A program made the position numbers and the translations under genes. A DNA stretch of 38,284 nucleotides from an uncultured Oceanobacter sp. (GTDB lineage Bacteria > Pseudomonadota > Gammaproteobacteria > Pseudomonadales > Oceanobacteraceae), in the NCBI GenBank assembly GCA_913061185.1, contig CAJXTI010000036.1, positions 1-38,284 of the forward strand. Direction: 5' to 3'. Positions within the stretch are counted from its first letter, which is position 1, and each line of letters starts with the position of its first letter. Shown here piece by piece: positions 8,946 through 18,020 of the stretch. The notes below the pieces were generated by a model. The model worked only from the letters and a program-made list of their open reading frames with translations. It searched no databases and had not been told where the DNA came from.

Positions 8946-10603
8946 CGGATCCCCATATTCCAGCCGAAGAATCTCTCACGGTGGAGTTCAAAAGCGACCG
9001 CAAACGTCTGCGCGATGATGAACTGGTGCAGGCGCTGGTATGTTTGGCTAATTCTGAAGGCGGTGAGCTTTGGTTAGGTGTGGAAGACGACGGCACACCG
9101 ACCGGTTTACATAAAGAACATATGCACCTTGCGGGTTTAACCGGCCTGATTGCCGCACGCACCTCGCCTGCGTTACAGGTGAGCGTCGAAGCGGTAGCGG
9201 TTAACGAGCTTCAGGTTGCGCGAATCACCGTGCCCAAAGCGATTCATTCAGAAATTGCCACTACGGCAGGCCAGTACCTGCGTCGCCGGTTAAAACAGGA
9301 CGGTACACCGGAGTGTGTAGCCATGTTGCCACATGAGCGAGCCAGCCGGTCTTCAAGCATTGGTATATCCGACGCGTCGGCTCAGATAATGGTCGCTGCG
9401 ACCGTCGCCGATTTTGACCCGATTGAGCGTGAACGTCTGCGTCAGGCGGTACAGAGCTACGGCGGTGATCGGGTGTTGCTGGAGCTGGACGACGAGCAGC
9501 TGGATGCCGCCCTGGGTTTCACTGCCCGGTCGGCCAGCGGCGAACGCTTGCCAACACTGACCGGTTTGCTGGTAATCGGGCGCGAGTCAGCACTGCGTGA
9601 GGTTGTACCGACGCATGAACTCGCTTTTCAGGTATTGGAGCAGGAGGATGTGCGTTTTAATGAATTTCGCCGGTTCCCCTTGTTAAAAGCGCTGGAGTGG
9701 CTGGAGACCAACTTTTTACCCTATAACCCGGAGCGCGAGATTCAGGTGGGTTTGTTTCGTGTACCTGTCCCCATGGTGGATCGTGGAGCCTTCCGTGAAG
9801 CCGTCGCCAATGCGCTGGTGCACCGTGATTACCACAGACTGGGGGCAGTGCATGTGCGCCTGGATGATCTGGGGCTGACCATCAGCAACCCCGGCGGTCT
9901 GGTGGATGGCGTGACCCTGAGTAATCTGCTGAGCACGGAACCCCGACCACGCAATCCACGGTTGGCGGACGTAATGAAACGCATTGGTGTGGTGGAGCGT
10001 TCCGGTCGGGGGGTAGACAAGATTTACCGTGGCATGCTGCGCTTTGGTCGCCCGCAGCCGGATTACAGCCGCACGGATTATAACAATGTGATTCTGCGTC
10101 TTGAGACGGTGGAGGCCGACGAGGTCTTTCTGCGCCTGGTGGTTGAACAGGAGAAGCAGAAGGGCAGCCTGCCTGTGAACAGCCTGATTGTGTTATCTGC
10201 CCTCAAAGCACATAAGCGTTTGAATGTAGAAGAGTTATCGGCCTTGGTGCAGCAGGATGTCAGTGCCGCCAAGCGCGCTGTTGAATCCCTTGTTGAGGCT
10301 GGACTGGTTGAAGCACACGGCAAGACCCGAGGCCGGACGTATACGCTTTCAGCAGCCATGTATCAGGTGAAAGGCGATCAGGTTGCTTATACTCGCCAGG
10401 CAAGTTTCACCCGGCTGCAGAATGAGCAGATGGTGGTGTCGCATGTACAGCATCATGGCCAAATCAAGCGTGCTGAAGTGATGGAGCTGTGCCATCTGGA
10501 TAAAGACCAAGCTGCCAATCTGCTCAAAAAACTTAAAGAAGAAGAAAAACTTCAGCAGCATGGTGAGCGACGTGGAGCCTACTACACCATGCCTGGCGAA
10601 TAA
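8942..10603 (+). CDS. AlbA_2 (Schlafen-like) plus GHKL-type ATPase, RecG-like family
   Basis: A 553-aa protein. Residues of about 5-135 form an AlbA_2/divergent-AAA domain (ESLTVEFKS, ANSEGGELWLGVEDDG). A GHKL ATP-binding fold follows, with N-box EAVANALVHRDY from 286, G1-like ISNPGGL at about 319, and RSGRGVDK from 353. The C-terminus (about 400-553) looks like two winged helices. Such proteins are often annotated as transcriptional regulator or RecG-like ATP-binding protein and are frequent in defence loci. It overlaps the methyltransferase stop (ATGA). Its role here may be an ATP-dependent sensor or regulator of the restriction complex; this is inferred. Confidence 0.82.
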   Translation: MTDPHIPAEESLTVEFKSDRKRLRDDELVQALVCLANSEGGELWLGVEDDGTPTGLHKEHMHLAGLTGLIAARTSPALQVSVEAVAVNELQVARITVPKAIHSEIATTAGQYLRRRLKQDGTPECVAMLPHERASRSSSIGISDASAQIMVAATVADFDPIERERLRQAVQSYGGDRVLLELDDEQLDAALGFTARSASGERLPTLTGLLVIGRESALREVVPTHELAFQVLEQEDVRFNEFRRFPLLKALEWLETNFLPYNPEREIQVGLFRVPVPMVDRGAFREAVANALVHRDYHRLGAVHVRLDDLGLTISNPGGLVDGVTLSNLLSTEPRPRNPRLADVMKRIGVVERSGRGVDKIYRGMLRFGRPQPDYSRTDYNNVILRLETVEADEVFLRLVVEQEKQKGSLPVNSLIVLSALKAHKRLNVEELSALVQQDVSAAKRAVESLVEAGLVEAHGKTRGRTYTLSAAMYQVKGDQVAYTRQASFTRLQNEQMVVSHVQHHGQIKRAEVMELCHLDKDQAANLLKKLKEEEKLQQHGERRGAYYTMPGE

Positions 10604-10616
10604 CCCTTGGTTGGAA

Positions 10617-10655
10617 GTTATGAGCAGTTATGAGCAGTTATGAGCAGTTATGAGC
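10617..10655. repeat. 10-bp tandem repeat, 3.9 copies
   Basis: GTTATGAGCA is repeated three full times plus nine bases of a fourth copy without mismatch, 14 nt after the ATPase stop and 89 nt before the helicase start. The period equals about one helical turn. Each unit contains ATG in a different frame. The last unit opens a 19-codon frame (10640-10699) that I do not call as a gene. Confidence 0.95.
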
Positions 10656-10744
10656 TTTTTATGCGCGCTTTTGTTTACCGCGAGAAACCTGCTCGATAGC
10701 TGGAATTTTAAGGACTGGCGAGAGCCTGGAAGGATGTCTGGATT

Positions 10745-12820
10745 ATGAAAAACAATGTGCCTGCAGTTTCTGTGACCTACGCGCAGAGCGGCCAGTCAAA
10801 CAAATCAAACGAGCTGGGTATGCGCCCGATGCAGGAGCGCGCTTACGAGCGACGCGGTGAGCAGTATTTGCTGATTAAGTCGCCCCCGGCGTCGGGTAAA
10901 AGCCGTGCCTTGATGTTTATCGCGCTGGATAAATTACACAACCAGGGTATGCGTAAAGCCATTATCACGGTGCCTGAGAAATCTATTGGTTCCAGCTTTG
11001 TTGATGAGCCATTGTCAAAGTTTGGGTTCTGGGCTGACTGGCATGTTGAGCCCAAATGGAACCTGTGTAACAGCCCTGGCGAGGGCAGCAAAGCGGATTC
11101 CGTGGGTTCTTTTTTAGCAAGTGATGATCAGGTTCTGGTTTGTCCACACGCTACGTTCCGCAATGCAGTAGAAAAATTCGGCATTGCGGCGTTCGATGAC
11201 TGCCTGATTGCGGTGGATGAGTTTCACCATGTTTCTGCTAATCCGGAAAACCGATTGGGCGCGCAACTGTCTGAGCTGATTGCCCGTGACAAGGTCCATA
11301 TTGTTGCGATGACGGGTTCCTACTTTCGGGGTGATGCTGAAGCGGTACTGGTTCCTGAGGACGAAGCCCGCTTTGAAACCGTAACCTACACCTATTACGA
11401 GCAACTGAATGGCTATCAGTACCTGAAAAAGCTTGATATCGGCTATTTTTTCTACACCGGCCCTTACTCGGATGACTTGCTCAAGGTATTGAACCCGGAT
11501 GAAAAAACCATCATTCATATTCCCAGTGTGAATTCCCGTGAAAGCACCAAGGATAAAATCCGCGAGGTTGAACACATCATTGAAGAGTTGGGTGAGTGGC
11601 AGGGAATTGATCCTGATACCGGCTTTCAGCTGGTCAAAACACCATCAGGCCGAGTTTTGAAAATTGCGGATCTGGTCGACGATGCCCAGCATCGTGACAA
11701 GGTTTCGGCGGCGCTCAAAGACCCATCCCAGAAAAACAACCGGGATTACGTCGACATTATTATTGCTCTGGGTATGGCCAAAGAAGGGTTCGACTGGATC
11801 TGGTGTGAGCATGCCCTGACCGTTGGCTATCGTTCCAGCCTGACGGAAGTGGTACAGATCATTGGTCGTGCTACCCGGGATGCTCCCGGCAAGTTGAAAG
11901 CACGTTTTACCAACCTGATTGCCGAACCGGATGCCAGCGAAGAGGCTGTTGTCGAAGCCATTAACGACACTTTGAAAGCGATTGCCGCCAGCTTGCTGAT
12001 GGAGCAAGTACTGGCCCCCCGTTTTGAGTTTCGCCCCAAAAATCCAGCCAATGAGCCGACTGAAGGCTTTGATTATGGAGAAGGCGGTTATGATCCCGGC
12101 AAAACGAATGTGGGTTTTAACGATGCTACTGGCCAGATTCAGATTGAAATCAATGGTTTGGTATCACCCAAAAGCAAAGAAGCCGTTCGAATCTGCCGGG
12201 AAGATTTGAACGAAGTCATCGCAACCTTTGTGCAGGACAAAACAGCGATTGAGCGCGGTTTATTCGATGAAGAGATGGTGCCGGAGGAGCTAACCCAGGT
12301 GCGTATGGGTAAAATTATCAAGGAACGTTACCCTGAACTGGGCGAAGAAGATCAGGAATCTGTGCGCCAGCATGCGATCACGGCGTTGAGTCTGATTCAG
12401 CAAGGGAAACAGGTTGCCCTCGATATTGCTGAGCAAACCGGCCTCACCGCAGGCGCTGCTGAAGGTAACGAACCACGACCCACCAATACCGCCCTTATTG
12501 ATGGCATCCGTAAATACGCCATGGATGTGCGAGAGCTGGATATTGATCTGATCGACCATATCAATCCCTTCAGTGAGGCATATGCCATTCTTGCAAAAAC
12601 CATGAGCGAGGAAAGTTTGAAACAGGTCGCGGCGGCGATTGCAGCAAAAACCACCAGGATTACACCTGAAGAAGCGAAAGAGCTCGCGGTACGTGCGGTA
12701 AAATTCAAGAAAGAGCGCGGGCGTTTGCCATCCATCAGTGCAACCGATGCGTGGGAAAAGAAAATGGCCGAAGGGGCTGCTGCTTTTGTCCGTTATAAAG
12801 ACGAGGGTCGTTATGATTGA
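10745..12820 (+). CDS. SF2 DEAD/DEAH-type helicase of the defence operon
   Basis: A 691-aa superfamily-2 helicase or translocase. Walker A is SPPASGKSR at 46-54, DEFH at 158-161 is Walker B (DExH class), MTGSY follows as motif III, and QIIGRATR at 371-378 is motif VI. The C-terminal third is acidic and charged and ends with a helicase-associated-like segment (AVKFKKERGRLPS). No methylase or nuclease domain is present, so it resembles a stand-alone HsdR/Res motor lacking its PD-(D/E)xK part. The nuclease gene downstream overlaps it by 8 nt. It probably moves along DNA for that GIY-YIG nuclease. Confidence 0.88.
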   Translation: MKNNVPAVSVTYAQSGQSNKSNELGMRPMQERAYERRGEQYLLIKSPPASGKSRALMFIALDKLHNQGMRKAIITVPEKSIGSSFVDEPLSKFGFWADWHVEPKWNLCNSPGEGSKADSVGSFLASDDQVLVCPHATFRNAVEKFGIAAFDDCLIAVDEFHHVSANPENRLGAQLSELIARDKVHIVAMTGSYFRGDAEAVLVPEDEARFETVTYTYYEQLNGYQYLKKLDIGYFFYTGPYSDDLLKVLNPDEKTIIHIPSVNSRESTKDKIREVEHIIEELGEWQGIDPDTGFQLVKTPSGRVLKIADLVDDAQHRDKVSAALKDPSQKNNRDYVDIIIALGMAKEGFDWIWCEHALTVGYRSSLTEVVQIIGRATRDAPGKLKARFTNLIAEPDASEEAVVEAINDTLKAIAASLLMEQVLAPRFEFRPKNPANEPTEGFDYGEGGYDPGKTNVGFNDATGQIQIEINGLVSPKSKEAVRICREDLNEVIATFVQDKTAIERGLFDEEMVPEELTQVRMGKIIKERYPELGEEDQESVRQHAITALSLIQQGKQVALDIAEQTGLTAGAAEGNEPRPTNTALIDGIRKYAMDVRELDIDLIDHINPFSEAYAILAKTMSEESLKQVAAAIAAKTTRITPEEAKELAVRAVKFKKERGRLPSISATDAWEKKMAEGAAAFVRYKDEGRYD

Positions 12821-14006
12821 TCTTGATGATCTGCGTTATGAGCTGGATGACTTTGCCAAGCCTGAAAAAAAACAGGTGTTGTCAGCCAAAGAGCAACGCG
12901 TTGTTGCGGGCTTTGAAGATATTCAGCGCTTTTACGATGAGCACAAGCATCTTCCGCAGCATGGGGAAAACAAAAATATTTTCGAGCGAATGTACGCCAC
13001 CCGTCTGGAGCGACTGCGCTCGTTGGCTGAATACCATGAGCTTTTGTCGCCTATTGATCATCAGGGGCTGCTAACGGCTACTCCTGCTGCCAATTCAGGA
13101 GTCAACGAAGACTCTCCATCTTACGATGTTGATGACGCTTCTGACGACGAGCTGCTTTCTGAATTGGAAGGCATTGCGGGTGGCTCGCTAACGGAGTTAA
13201 AGCACGTACGCAGTACGGCGCAAAAGCGAGAAGTTGACGAAGTTGCAAAGAGAGATAAATGCGAGGACTTCGATAACTTTCGATCTGTATTTGAACGGGT
13301 GGAACGAGAAATAAAAGACGGTCTTCGTAAAACCCGCCGTTTCAAGCAAGATGCCAGTATTGAGCTGAGTAATCTGTTTATTCTTGGTGGACAGCTGGCA
13401 TACGTGGCGGAAGTGGGCGAAACCATTAAAGCGCCAAACGGCGATAACGATGCCCGACTGCGAGTGATTTATTCCAATGGAACCGAAAGTAATATTCTGT
13501 TGCGCTCTCTACAAAGAGCCCTCTACAAAGATGAGGCAGGCCGCCGTGTGACAGAGCCAGACGCGGGCCCTTTATTCAGTGACCAGTCGAACGATGACGA
13601 TATTGAAAGCGGTACGATTTATGTGTTGCGCAGTCACTCTGACCATCCAGCTGTAGCACAGCATCGCGACTTGATTCATAAAATTGGTGTGACAGGGGGC
13701 AAGGTCGAAACCCGTATCGCCAATGCTGAAAATGATGCTACCTATTTATTGGCTGCAGTGGATGTTGTTGCCACTTACAAGTTGGTCGGAATTAACCGGA
13801 CAAGACTTGAAAATCTGCTCCATCGTATATTTGCCGCTGCGCAACTTGATCTGGTGATTAATGATCGCTTCGGCAAGCCAGTGAAACCCCGCGAATGGTT
13901 TTTGGTGCCATTTCACGTTATTGACGAAACAGTTGAACTGATTCGCTCTGGAAAGATAGAAGGGGTCTCTTATGATCCTGAGCAAGCATCTTTGGTAACA
14001 AACTGA
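12813..14006 (+). CDS. GIY-YIG (T5orf172-type) nuclease
   Basis: A 397-aa protein. The N-terminal part has FEDIQRFYDEHKHLPQHGE and ERMYATRLERLR, resembling the helicase-associated segment at the end of its neighbour. The middle is charged and coiled. The GIY-YIG domain starts at 267 with GTIYVLRS, then HKIGVTGG (the YIG strand as KIG), an Arg in VETRIA, and the metal-binding Glu in RTRLENLLHRIF. It starts at ATG 12813, overlapping the helicase end by 8 nt behind GAGGG. It is the likely DNA-cutting subunit of the system, since the methyltransferase lacks a visible nuclease site. Confidence 0.87.
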   Translation: MIDLDDLRYELDDFAKPEKKQVLSAKEQRVVAGFEDIQRFYDEHKHLPQHGENKNIFERMYATRLERLRSLAEYHELLSPIDHQGLLTATPAANSGVNEDSPSYDVDDASDDELLSELEGIAGGSLTELKHVRSTAQKREVDEVAKRDKCEDFDNFRSVFERVEREIKDGLRKTRRFKQDASIELSNLFILGGQLAYVAEVGETIKAPNGDNDARLRVIYSNGTESNILLRSLQRALYKDEAGRRVTEPDAGPLFSDQSNDDDIESGTIYVLRSHSDHPAVAQHRDLIHKIGVTGGKVETRIANAENDATYLLAAVDVVATYKLVGINRTRLENLLHRIFAAAQLDLVINDRFGKPVKPREWFLVPFHVIDETVELIRSGKIEGVSYDPEQASLVTN

Positions 14007-14150
14007 ATGACAACGACCTGGAGTAATGTCTGCCCTGATCAACAAAACCGTACGAAGCCAAAAAAGATTGAAAAGCGCTTTCGGGTTATCGACCGTGATC
14101 CGCCAACACAGCTTGTTAGGATGGAGGAACCGACAATAAAAGGGGTCTGA
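14007..14150 (+). CDS. 47-aa ORF directly after the GIY-YIG gene
   Basis: An open frame begins with ATG immediately after the nuclease stop (TGAATGA) and encodes 47 residues, basic and proline-containing, beginning MTTTWSNVCPDQQNRTKPKK and ending EEPTIKGV. I recognise no domain. It may be a small fifth component, or the remaining start of a longer gene lost when the flavin-reductase segment was joined here. There is no strong separate ribosome binding site, so expression would rely on coupling. Confidence 0.45.
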   Translation: MTTTWSNVCPDQQNRTKPKKIEKRFRVIDRDPPTQLVRMEEPTIKGV

Positions 14151-14173
14151 TGCAGATCCCACGGGAGCGTATT

Positions 14174-15121
14174 ATGAGTTCTGCAACACCTTTTGACCCA
14201 CGCCAGTTCCGCCGCGCACTGGGTAACTTCGCTTGTGGTGTCACCATTGTTACGGCGATCGATGCGGATGGAAACAAGGTTGGCGTCACCGCCAACAGCT
14301 TCAATTCGGTATCGCTGGATCCACCGCTGATTCTTTGGAGCCTCGACAAACGCTCCAGTGCCTGGGAGACCTTTCAGGCCGCACAGCATTTCACTGTCAA
14401 CATTTTAGCTTCTGATCAAATCGAGCTGTCCAACGGCTTCGCTCGCCCGGCGGATGATAAATATGCCGGTATCAGTTTCCGCCAGGGTTTTGGTGGAGCT
14501 CCGGTATTTGATGGTTGCTCTGGCAACTTCCAGTGCAGCTTGTTCGAGCATATTGATGCCGGTGATCACTGGATTCTGATCGGCAAAGTTGAGGTTTTTG
14601 AAGACTTTGGCCGAGCACCTCTGCTTTATCATCAGGGCGGATACGCCATGGTGATACCTCATCCCCAGGGGGCAAAACCAAACCAGGATCCAGCCGCTCC
14701 GGCCCCTTACCTGCTCGACACCCGTCTGGGCGAAAACGTTTTTTATCTGATGATCCAGGCTGTCAATGCCAGTCACCCTCGCTTTGTCCAGGAGCAACAG
14801 AAGCTGGGCCTGCACAATATCGAATCACGCCTGTTGATGGTGCTGGAGAGTGCGCCAGATGCAAATTTGCAAACTGCTATCTCGATGCCGCCCACGGAAG
14901 TGGAATTTCGCCGTATTTGTGACGGTGAGAACCGCTTCCATCAGGGCCTGCCTTTCAAATTACGAATGACCAGCAAAGCGTCCAACTCAGCAGGTCTACA
15001 ACTGGCAGACCTGGTAGCTCGGCCCATTGGAAGACACATACTAAACCCGGAGCAAGAGAATCGTGCTTTTGATGTGCTAAATCTGCGAAGGTGGCAGAGG
15101 ATGCGTCGGAACCGACTATGA
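14174..15121 (+). CDS. flavin reductase (C1-HPAH-like) with chimeric C-terminus
   Basis: A 315-aa ORF. Residues of about 1-175 are a complete NAD(P)H:flavin reductase (FRRALGNFACGVTIVTA, GVTANSFNSVSLDPP, LLYHQGGYA), the kind that supplies reduced flavin to two-component monooxygenases. A MarR-like regulatory domain starts at about 190 (NVFYLMIQAVNASHPRF, ESRLLMVLESA), as in the C1 reductase of 4-hydroxyphenylacetate hydroxylase, but stops at about residue 243. The rest (FRRICDGENRF, NSAGLQLADLVARPIG) is the tail of a DUF3800 protein. The catalytic part may work, but effector control is probably lost. ATG 14174 follows GGGAG, and an in-frame ATG at 14150 has no such site. Confidence 0.85.
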   Translation: MSSATPFDPRQFRRALGNFACGVTIVTAIDADGNKVGVTANSFNSVSLDPPLILWSLDKRSSAWETFQAAQHFTVNILASDQIELSNGFARPADDKYAGISFRQGFGGAPVFDGCSGNFQCSLFEHIDAGDHWILIGKVEVFEDFGRAPLLYHQGGYAMVIPHPQGAKPNQDPAAPAPYLLDTRLGENVFYLMIQAVNASHPRFVQEQQKLGLHNIESRLLMVLESAPDANLQTAISMPPTEVEFRRICDGENRFHQGLPFKLRMTSKASNSAGLQLADLVARPIGRHILNPEQENRAFDVLNLRRWQRMRRNRL

Positions 15122-15165
15122 AGATTGGGGATTGAAGCGTTTTCCAGAGCCCAGACGCCGACCGG
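14903..15165 (+). pseudogene. DUF3800 gene remnant (C-terminal end)
   Basis: From about 14903 the reading frame encodes EFRRICDGENRF and NSAGLQLADLVARPIG, recognisable as the C-terminal RNase H-like end of DUF3800 proteins, whose N-terminal two thirds are missing. The frame shifts near 15105-15115. The expected ending (YEDWGLKRFPEP) continues in another frame to about 15165. So this is a decayed fragment joined to the flavin reductase, not a working DUF3800 protein. Confidence 0.7.
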
Positions 15166-15360
15166 GAACCCCCAATCCATTTGCGATGAGGTATCGTATC
15201 CACCAACGAATATCTCAAGGCATTTTAGTGCCTTTATAAGCTATTTGTTTACTTTAAGTACTATCTGATTCCTCTGGGTACTTTTTCAACCGTCTCGGCT
15301 TTCAGTTTTGAAGAACGCCGCAAAGACTTGACCCACCCAACAACAATGGACACAGCACTA

Positions 15361-16347
15361 ATGAACGGATGGATGGTAAGAGCAGGAAGAGGCGGCCGCT
15401 ATTTTGAGGACTTTTCTGGGGGTGATTATGTTGCAATCGGCTGGGATGAACTCGGTGATCTGACGCAGTACCAAACAGCGGAAGATCTGCGCTCTGTCTA
15501 TGTGGCCATCTATGGAAATTCAGGCAAAACTGGCAACGCGTTGGCTATGCTACGCAAGTTTCGTGACGAGATTCAGGCCGGTGATCTGGTGATTTCCTAT
15601 GGCCCTGAAACCCGGGAATACTTGATTGGCCAGGATAAGGGCGAATACTACTACGCCGCTGATGACGAAGAGCACGACTATGGCAGTCGTCGAAAGATTG
15701 AGTGGCTGGGAAAAGTCCGGCGAGATGACTTGTCGGCAGCTGTGCGTAACACACTGGGCTCTACCTTGACCTTGTTTGCTTTGAATAACGACTGTCAGAC
15801 AGAACTGAAAAATGCGCTTGAAGGTAATCCAGCCAAAACATCTGATGGACTCACCGAAGAGGTTCAGTTAGAGCAAGTCAAGGAGGAGGTCATCAGCCGT
15901 AGCCATGAGTTGATTAAGGACCTGCTTCAAGCCTTGGATGCCGATGAAATGGAGCAAATGATGGCTGCTGTTTTGCGAGCTATGGGATTCAAGACCAAAG
16001 TATCTCCAAAGGGGCCTGATCGTGGTGTCGATATTATTGCCTCACCAGACGGTCTGGGGTTGACCAGTCCTCGAATAAAGGTAGAGGTGAAACATCGCAA
16101 AGGGCAAATCGGGTCACCCACCGTACGCAGTTTCATTGGCGCCTTGCGCGAAGGTGATAATGGGTTGTATCTCAGTACTGGAGGCTTTAGCAAAGAGGCC
16201 CGCTACGAAGCGGAACGCTCCACCATGCAGCTGACATTGGTGGATATGGACGACCTGGCAGATTTGATTGTGACTCATTACGAAAGCTTCGATGTCGAAG
16301 GCAGAACGCTTATGCCATTGGTCCGGGTTTACTGGCCTGCGGAGTGA
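15361..16347 (+). CDS. Mrr-type restriction endonuclease
   Basis: About 328 aa. The N-terminal domain (WMVRAGRGGRYFEDF, AIGWDELGDL, GDLVISYGPETREYLIG) is the PUA/EVE-like reader-type domain common in Mrr-family proteins. The C-terminal Mrr_cat domain has GPDRGVDIIA (D220, D224), then VEVKHRKGQIG with E242-x-K244, the PD-(D/E)xK core, and a QIG segment. Mrr enzymes typically cut modified DNA. Start choice is uncertain: ATG 15361 fits the family start, while ATG 15346 and TTG 15328 are in frame and none has a strong ribosome binding site. It stands alone beside tRNA-Arg, at the far edge of the defence block. Confidence 0.87.
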   Translation: MNGWMVRAGRGGRYFEDFSGGDYVAIGWDELGDLTQYQTAEDLRSVYVAIYGNSGKTGNALAMLRKFRDEIQAGDLVISYGPETREYLIGQDKGEYYYAADDEEHDYGSRRKIEWLGKVRRDDLSAAVRNTLGSTLTLFALNNDCQTELKNALEGNPAKTSDGLTEEVQLEQVKEEVISRSHELIKDLLQALDADEMEQMMAAVLRAMGFKTKVSPKGPDRGVDIIASPDGLGLTSPRIKVEVKHRKGQIGSPTVRSFIGALREGDNGLYLSTGGFSKEARYEAERSTMQLTLVDMDDLADLIVTHYESFDVEGRTLMPLVRVYWPAE

Positions 16348-16409
16348 TTTTTTGAGAATGAGGGCAAAGGTCAAAAACGGCTTGAGCCCTGATATCGCAT
16401 TTTCAGACG

Positions 16410-16429
16410 TGGTCTCAAAATGGTCTCAA
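16410..16429. repeat. paired 9-bp direct repeats near tRNA-Arg
   Basis: TGGTCTCAA occurs at 16410-16418 and again at 16421-16429, with an 11-bp period, 45 bp from the 3' end of tRNA-Arg. Closely spaced direct repeats beside a tRNA 3' end resemble arm-type sites of tyrosine integrases, but no integrase gene is in the window. The function is inferred only. Confidence 0.5.
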
Positions 16430-16473
16430 TTTTTAGAAGTTAGTAACTACTATCGCCAGAACGGCTTTGAGAA

Positions 16474-16550
<77 letters not shown>

Positions 16551-16661
16551 TCGATGAGTTCAGGCTAGGATTACCTGAATCAAGGCCGCGTATTGTATCT
16601 GCTTTTTTATGGATGCTCTACTGCTACCTGTTAGTCTGGCCAAATTCGCTCTTTTGGGTGG

Positions 16662-18020
16662 TTATTTCAGGTAGTCGCTGAAGTGTCTTTTTAGTCCAGC
16701 GACGAAATTGGTTTTGCGGCGGTTGGTTGCCTCCAGTTCACGCACCAGCTGGCGAAACCCGTCGTCTCCGTCGCTGCCCCACCCTTGTTGCAGTTGCTGC
16801 AGAGCTTCTACAGCTTCGGCATAGGCCTGGTTATGGGTGATGGCCACCCGGTCGTTTAATGCGCTGGCGGCCAGGGCGATCACGGTATCTGATGCCTGTT
16901 GATAGTTGGCAGGCTGCTTCAGGGTGTTGATCATGGCTGTCATGCTTACCGGTTGCTGTTTGACCCAGGCCAGGGCTTGTTCCGGTTGCGAGGTGGCCAG
17001 GTAGAAATTGACCATGTCGTCGGTCACGGCGCGCATCCTCCAGCTCGGTTTTGAATTGGCAGGCTGGGTGAGTGCTTGACGCAAACAAGCGTCGGCCTGA
17101 GCTTGCCAGTCGGCTGGGACGCTGGCCTGAAGCGAGTAGTCTTCCACCAGCGCATTGAGGATTTTCCAGTCCTTGTAGCCGGGGCTTTGCTGGAAGTTCT
17201 GCCAGCGCTGCTGCCAGACGCTGACGGCCTTGCCCGACGCCAGATCGATGCGTTGCTGCACGTCGTCAAAGCGGTTTCGGTTATGCTCGTCATGTGGCAG
17301 TGATCTGGCTCGTAGCAGGAAGTCTTCTGCGCTCAGTTCGTCATCCAGATTCAGCCAGCCTTCGGCCAGGCGTAGGCACTCCCATGCGGTGGTGGCTGTT
17401 TTTTCGTCGATGGCCAACCGTTCACGGGGGCTTAATGTCGGTGCCGGTCGACTGGTCAGTAACCCGGCGAGGTTGTTCAGGCGCTGGTTGCGGGTTCTCT
17501 GGCGGTAATCGCTGGTAACATCAATGCGATCAAATTCTGCTCTTACCTGTTGGTAAAACGCTTGTTTCTCTCCATCGGACAGTTCCAGCTCCGCCACCGA
17601 TGGGAACAGGTCGCTGTTGTCCAGTTGTTGGTTGAGTAACCAGGTCAGCTTACGTTCTTGTGGCCAGTCGAGCCGGGCAACGTCGCGGCTGATTGCCTTG
17701 CCCAGGGTGTATTCCAGCGCCTCTCGAAAACCACCCGAATCATCAATTTGTTCCAGCACGCTCCCCAGCCGTTGTAAGGCCTTGGCGCTCCAGTTGAGCG
17801 CAGTCTCGGCTGGCAGGTTGGCGATGTGGTCGATCACCGGCAGTAGCTGTAACAGCGCGCGGTCAAAATATTGCGCCACCTTGCGGTATTCCCACAGGCC
17901 CGTGCGTTTTGGCAGGGCTTTGGTGATGTGTTTGTTTAATGCGGCAGGTGTGGGTGGCGAGAGCGCCAGTGCTGCCTGAATCGCCAGTTCGGAACGCAGT
18001 TCGGGGTGTTGGCTGGCCAG
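16662..18020 (-). pseudogene. 5'-truncated gene, possible SWIM zinc-finger protein C-terminus
   Basis: The open frame runs from 18020 down to TAA at 16662, about 452 codons. It has no plausible start: the codon just before position 18020 on this strand is TGA, and beyond it lies the LLM oxidoreductase gene. A GTG at 17879 gives a 405-aa product but falls inside conserved-looking sequence (HPELRSELAIQAALALSPP lies upstream of it). The protein is alpha-helical with TPR-like helices. EQIDDSGG and LFPSVAELELS recall the C-terminal part of SWIM zinc-finger proteins, but no CxCx(n)CxH motif remains. It is probably the surviving 3' part of a deleted gene. Confidence 0.6.

Noticed and set aside
10640-10699. 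19-codon frame starting in the last 10-bp repeat unit
   Set aside because: It is too short, has no clear ribosome binding site and its start is created by the repeat.
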